From assembly GCA_033064195.1 (NCBI GenBank), contig JARBJD010000024.1, positions 1 to 64,000 on the forward strand: 64,000 nt of DNA, in the 5' to 3' direction. Shown here piece after piece: positions 62,701-64,000 of the stretch; the stretch's first letter is position 1; every line of letters begins with the position of its first letter. Source of the DNA: Blattamonas nauphoetae. Its lineage: Eukaryota; Preaxostyla; Oxymonadida. The translations under genes and the position numbers were made by a program. The notes beneath the pieces were generated by a model. The model saw only the letters and a list, made by a program, of their open reading frames with translations, was not told the origin of the DNA and did no database searches.

Positions 62701-64000
62701 CACCTACACTCTCGTCAACTTTTGTAAAGACAAGTGCAGGAACAACAACCATCTCAGGTGTGTCTTTCGGCAACTCTGCGCTGAGTGAATCGTTGATTTC
62801 AGGAACAGGAACGATGTCAGTGAAGAACTGTTCATTCTCAACTCTGACGTCGAAATCGACGATCTCGTTGACAGTTGGGGCATCGCAGACACTGTCGATT
62901 GGTGAGAGTGGGAAGACGACGACATTCAGAGATTGTTCATCATCGACAGATGGAGGAGCGATTTGTTGTTTTGTGAAAGAGACTGGAAAGCTTGTTGTTG
63001 TTTCGACATCGTTCTCGGATTGCTCTTCGTCTGGAAATGGAGGAAGCATCTTTTTGTCACTGGCATCGACGAACAACGCTCAACGAACTTGGGACTTCGA
63101 TCTGAGAGGAGCGTCGTTCACAACAGACTCCGCTGCTGAGGGAGCAGCAATTTTTGTTTCTGGCTCGTATTTTGAAACAGCCATCACCCCTTCTCGATTC
63201 CCATCAGTCTCCACGTCGACACCACCTCCTCTTTTCTGGGGAACTGATTCAAATAGCTCTGTCAGCTCATCTCTCCTCGTTTATCTCATTCCAATATCGA
63301 ATATTGTGTCTGTTGGTGGAAAAGGTGCCATCGACGTCGATGATTGCGGACATTTTGGAGTTCCGTGTCTGACAATCGGGAAAGGATTGGAAAGAGCGAT
63401 TCCTTCTTCAGACTCCATCCAAATCAAAGTGCATGCGAACTCTGCACTGAAATCGTCATATTCTGTTGCTTCCTCTCTTTCTGTGTGGATTGTTGGAGAA
63501 GCGCAAACGAGCAATGGATACCTGACTGTGACCACAGTCGCCTCGGACACTCTGATTGCTTCATCTGGATCGCTTTCGATCTCGCAACTTGCGTTCACTG
63601 GAACTTCTGATCGCTCTGTCTCCTTGTTGCAACTGAGTTCTGGAGGATCACTCGCGTTGACATCGTGTGAGTTCTCTGGATTCTCATCGTCAGTTGGAGG
63701 ATCGATTGTGTCTGGAACATCTTCAATCTCGAATGGACTGAAATTGACGAATGTTGCCTTCTCGAGCTGCTCGTCGTCTTTGGATGGAGGAGTGATTGCT
63801 GTGACAGTGTCCTCATCATCTTCTCTCGCTCTGTCTGGATCTGTGTCATTCACGGATTGTTCGAGTGGAACATCGAATGGACACAAGATGCACATCACCT
63901 CTTCTGAACTGATCACTATCCTTTCCGATTCTGGATCGGGTGGGATTCTGGATTCGATTCTTCCCTCAGTTGGTTCGACAGGAATCTTCACATCAGCAGA
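59742..64000 (+). CDS. Secreted pectin-lyase-like surface protein, 3' end beyond window
   Basis: One frame runs without a stop from ATG 59742 to the last base (1419 codons seen). It starts MFFIFYIAVTSSLSLPHLLT, a plausible signal peptide. The body is a long series of parallel-beta-helix-like segments: VNLTSCIFTDCHASEGGAI, ITNCKFNNCTTPICGALFF, VRVSGCTFTECKATTGSHSV, then Thr/Ser/Gly-rich repeats of the form SSLSISQLAFTGTS and GLKLTNVAFSSCSSSLDGG. Spacer blocks with cysteine pairs, such as ENLCGFYDKKCETVEYVL, DHTNCGVLQLACVTMETA and DDCGHFGVPCLTIGKGLERA, divide it into at least four domains. In oxymonads such proteins are large adhesin-like surface proteins that usually end in a transmembrane helix, which would lie beyond the window. 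Many Asn-X-Ser/Thr sites fit secretion. Confidence 0.85.
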   Translation, partial: MFFIFYIAVTSSLSLPHLLTYISLDSQSGLSSPFRITLTSSIILSNELVIADNDVTLTGTQSTLLTNDANHQYSFLLLFSNSTFSLSSIDLSSETRIFSATDSCITVGNSIITTASLEPLFLSRSSSYQLEACHINFQNPSSLSRGLLETNTSWSGIFLISCTMDNFILNHESCLTGDSQTTSVQMISSHVSNISTTTPTTAFSAAPSISPFGRSSVVGSDWIDTSNAFYGQIVGDLNSESEMISVNNTHTRSVRTGWYSASNAAYTVKQNITSAKTFNGDTFTGCYPPTLDKNNEGGALFIAASGIKVNLTSCIFTDCHASEGGAIRVRVDYTMTMIIDKCTFNSVYCTEQTGVYRSHNCGTDTITNCKFNNCTTPICGALFFIYASQVRVSGCTFTECKATTGSHSVVETFQTSYLKDLLFSNTSILKCSTKSSAQMYFVENCKFQSLVFHQCTTGTTDYGDVRGGTKHADLPSYSSNHMPHFNQETAELGQTINFPPWKVTNSGKNENLCGFYDKKCETVEYVLTLCTAKNRARTAYPMQVITLLDATHSIPAISLGDKAIQIQGEKSGSTFNTKLTASTPTATFLSVTTGRLFVKDLHLVALSGGVFLEVAGTGQGKVTGCKMDTTLTGTMSTAFATCATGTLTIETSTFTGLTLSATALISATSGTLTITSSIASSINLAKNGLITTSGTSVSVTGSTFTSISNENGDGGVLSVTLGTSNTLTVTTSSFKLNSATGRGGAVFVSTTSTVAQSDALPPFLTYGWDNEKCSATLGENVLVSCSSVSTELASRKWTTLKPALPERNLIAAERETFKIVDGMSSEKLLYHWYPHTSGEVHLHSVGEDHTNCGVLQLACVTMETAMTNMKAMKVVLIDSAFVRSTVFTSTAETWTLRQSSGCSLTLQDDGQIQIASGVNSALTLDTLTLGVGILTVGRSASLFSVGSGSLTFSSCQLTIPSTIPATLIPMTITGGSLVISAGTVSLPPTLSSTFVKTSAGTTTISGVSFGNSALSESLISGTGTMSVKNCSFSTLTSKSTISLTVGASQTLSIGESGKTTTFRDCSSSTDGGAICCFVKETGKLVVVSTSFSDCSSSGNGGSIFLSLASTNNAQRTWDFDLRGASFTTDSAAEGAAIFVSGSYFETAITPSRFPSVSTSTPPPLFWGTDSNSSVSSSLLVYLIPISNIVSVGGKGAIDVDDCGHFGVPCLTIGKGLERAIPSSDSIQIKVHANSALKSSYSVASSLSVWIVGEAQTSNGYLTVTTVASDTLIASSGSLSISQLAFTGTSDRSVSLLQLSSGGSLALTSCEFSGFSSSVGGSIVSGTSSISNGLKLTNVAFSSCSSSLDGGVIAVTVSSSSSLALSGSVSFTDCSSGTSNGHKMHITSSELITILSDSGSGGILDSILPSVGSTGIFTSA

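Overview
The window looks like a chromosome segment of a protist that uses the standard genetic code and has gene-dense but heavily transposon-scarred DNA. The mixture of large secreted pectin-lyase-like surface proteins, a repeated family of about 350-residue helical proteins, an F-box/leucine-rich-repeat protein, a SPRY-type protein and a Polinton (Maverick) element fits an oxymonad of the Preaxostyla, most likely Blattamonas nauphoetae or a close relative. The organism assignment rests on remembered similarity of the protein families and was not checked by a search.

Layout. Bases 1-226 are the right end of a hAT-like transposon whose rest lies outside the window. From there to about 13.51 kb is a broken Polinton: integrase remnant (itself hit by a 578-bp hAT-like MITE), packaging ATPase remnant, several unrecognised genes, two small MAPG proteins, two tandem capsid-like genes, a whole 136-residue gene, a whole tail-spike-like gene with an S74 chaperone domain, then a gene-free terminal stretch. 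Its right end abuts the 3' part of a host family gene, so it probably landed in one. From 14.3 to 38.6 kb the plus strand carries the 350-residue family (here called family A): three intact copies (24.1, 30.3, 33.8 kb), a 3' fragment (13.5 kb), and two copies split by DNA transposons (14.3-21.4 kb, cut twice; 26.9-29.9 kb, cut by a hAT-like element that itself carries another). A SPRY-type gene with a coiled coil sits at 36.9-38.6 kb. From 39 kb on, the same families and satellites recur on the minus strand: family A at 44.0, 47.9, 52.1 and 54.3 kb plus a fragment at 51.4 kb, with a 3.3-kb hAT-like element at 39.99-43.27 kb. The window ends with an intact 1414-residue F-box/LRR gene on the minus strand and, divergent from it by only 34 bp, a secreted surface-protein gene that stays open to the last base (more than 1419 codons).

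Relations. Six family A genes share a conserved upstream element placed 18-19 bases before the ATG, and the SPRY gene has the same element. Three arrays of a 38-bp minisatellite, whose G-rich strand can form G-quadruplexes, follow the orientation of neighbouring genes and mark segmental duplications. At least six DNA transposons can be delimited by exact target-site duplications; in three cases the host family A sequence resumes on the far side. Two of the larger hAT-like elements enclose long remnants of host-type surface-protein genes, and no transposase was recognised in any.
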